Positions 63,661 to 64,000 of a stretch of DNA of 64,000 nt are shown piece after piece. The notes under the pieces were generated by a model, which saw only the letters and a program-made list of their open reading frames with translations, made no database searches and had not been told where the DNA came from. The stretch is from Xenorhabdus budapestensis (GTDB lineage: Bacteria > Pseudomonadota > Gammaproteobacteria > Enterobacterales > Enterobacteriaceae), in the NCBI RefSeq assembly GCF_002632465.1, contig NZ_NIBS01000001.1:197304-261303 (forward strand). The letters are read 5' to 3'. Both the position numbers and the translations under genes were made by a program. Each line of letters opens with the position of its first letter. The stretch's first letter is position 1.

Positions 63661-64000
63661 TGGTATATATATAGTTTTTTAAATATTGCCAAGGGGGCTA
63701 AATGCATTTAAGCCACTGTAAATTCAATAGTTTGTGCTATATCTCACAACTTCAAAGCTTGTAGATATCTATAATGAATCTTAGTGAAGGATTACATTCC
63801 AATTGCTTAGAGTTTTCTATGCAGGACACTGCTGGTTTGGTAACCTAAGGTGAAGATTTTTTCATAGCTTTCCTACACTGATGAACGACTTTTATGTGGG
63901 TTGTGCTAAGGATTTTGGCAGTAACCAAGCAAGATCCTGAACGATGGACTATGTGATTCACCATGATGAGAAGTAACGAACTTAACTCTTTTCAATTGAC
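63661..64000. other. Terminal stretch without a recognised gene
   Basis: About 340 bases to the window end. No reading frame above a few dozen residues on either strand resembles a protein I know, and no RNA gene is seen. Confidence 0.4.

Noticed and set aside
1..64000. CRISPR array
   Set aside because: No regularly spaced direct repeats of 23-40 bases and no cas genes were found.

Overview
The window looks like a chromosome segment of an entomopathogenic Morganellaceae bacterium, most likely Xenorhabdus or Photorhabdus. This rests on close matches to enterobacterial housekeeping genes, a Photorhabdus-virulence-cassette (PVC/Afp) type extracellular contractile injection system (eCIS), and a dispersed palindromic repeat that I associate with these genera. 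Genus assignment is inference.

The backbone follows the E. coli order nrdD - ridA - pyrI - pyrB - argI - rraB - yjgM - valS - holC - pepA - lptF/lptG - leuX, but it is interrupted several times. (1) 1-2299: nrdD (partial), ridA and pyrI on the minus strand. (2) 2300-31200: about 29 kb of accessory DNA lying between pyrI and pyrB, genes that are adjacent in E. coli. It holds a DUF2867 gene, a YdeP-type molybdopterin oxidoreductase, a complete 16-gene eCIS operon (6877-25905) headed by an ops element, a cholera-toxin-like ADP-ribosyltransferase effector candidate, an isolated LysR DNA-binding domain, a YwqJ-type deaminase effector candidate, a methyltransferase fragment, a truncated MocR-type regulator facing phzF, and a secreted DUF4354-like protein. 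(3) 31219-39907: pyrB with its PyrL leader and attenuator, an unknown gene, rbn, a decayed rtcB, a RlaP-type nucleotidyltransferase, a LysE exporter, argI with an ARG box, rraB and yjgM. (4) 40394-44538: a polar amino-acid/cystine ABC transporter with a second binding protein, separated by repeats and an ISAs1 transposase remnant. (5) 44963-54951: valS, holC, pepA, lptFG, a small predicted caspase-fold protein, an AmpH-like lipoprotein and a 28-residue membrane peptide. (6) 55202-64000: tRNA-Leu(CAA) (leuX) followed by a P4-type integrase island with AlpA, a DUF6387-like protein, several unknowns, a SIR2-domain/membrane-protein pair that resembles an anti-phage module, a DUF3223-like gene and an IS630-family element.

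Working together: the eCIS genes encode sheath (Pvc2-4), tube (Pvc1, Pvc5), hub/spike/tip (Pvc7, 8, 10), baseplate (Pvc9, 11, 12), fibre (Pvc13), tape measure (Pvc14), AAA+ ATPase (Pvc15) and cap (Pvc16). The two genes downstream encode toxin domains and are the likely payload. The ops sequence 76 bp upstream of the ATG of the first eCIS gene points to control by an RfaH-type antiterminator. The SIR2/membrane pair in the leuX island is the best candidate for an incompletely described defence system.
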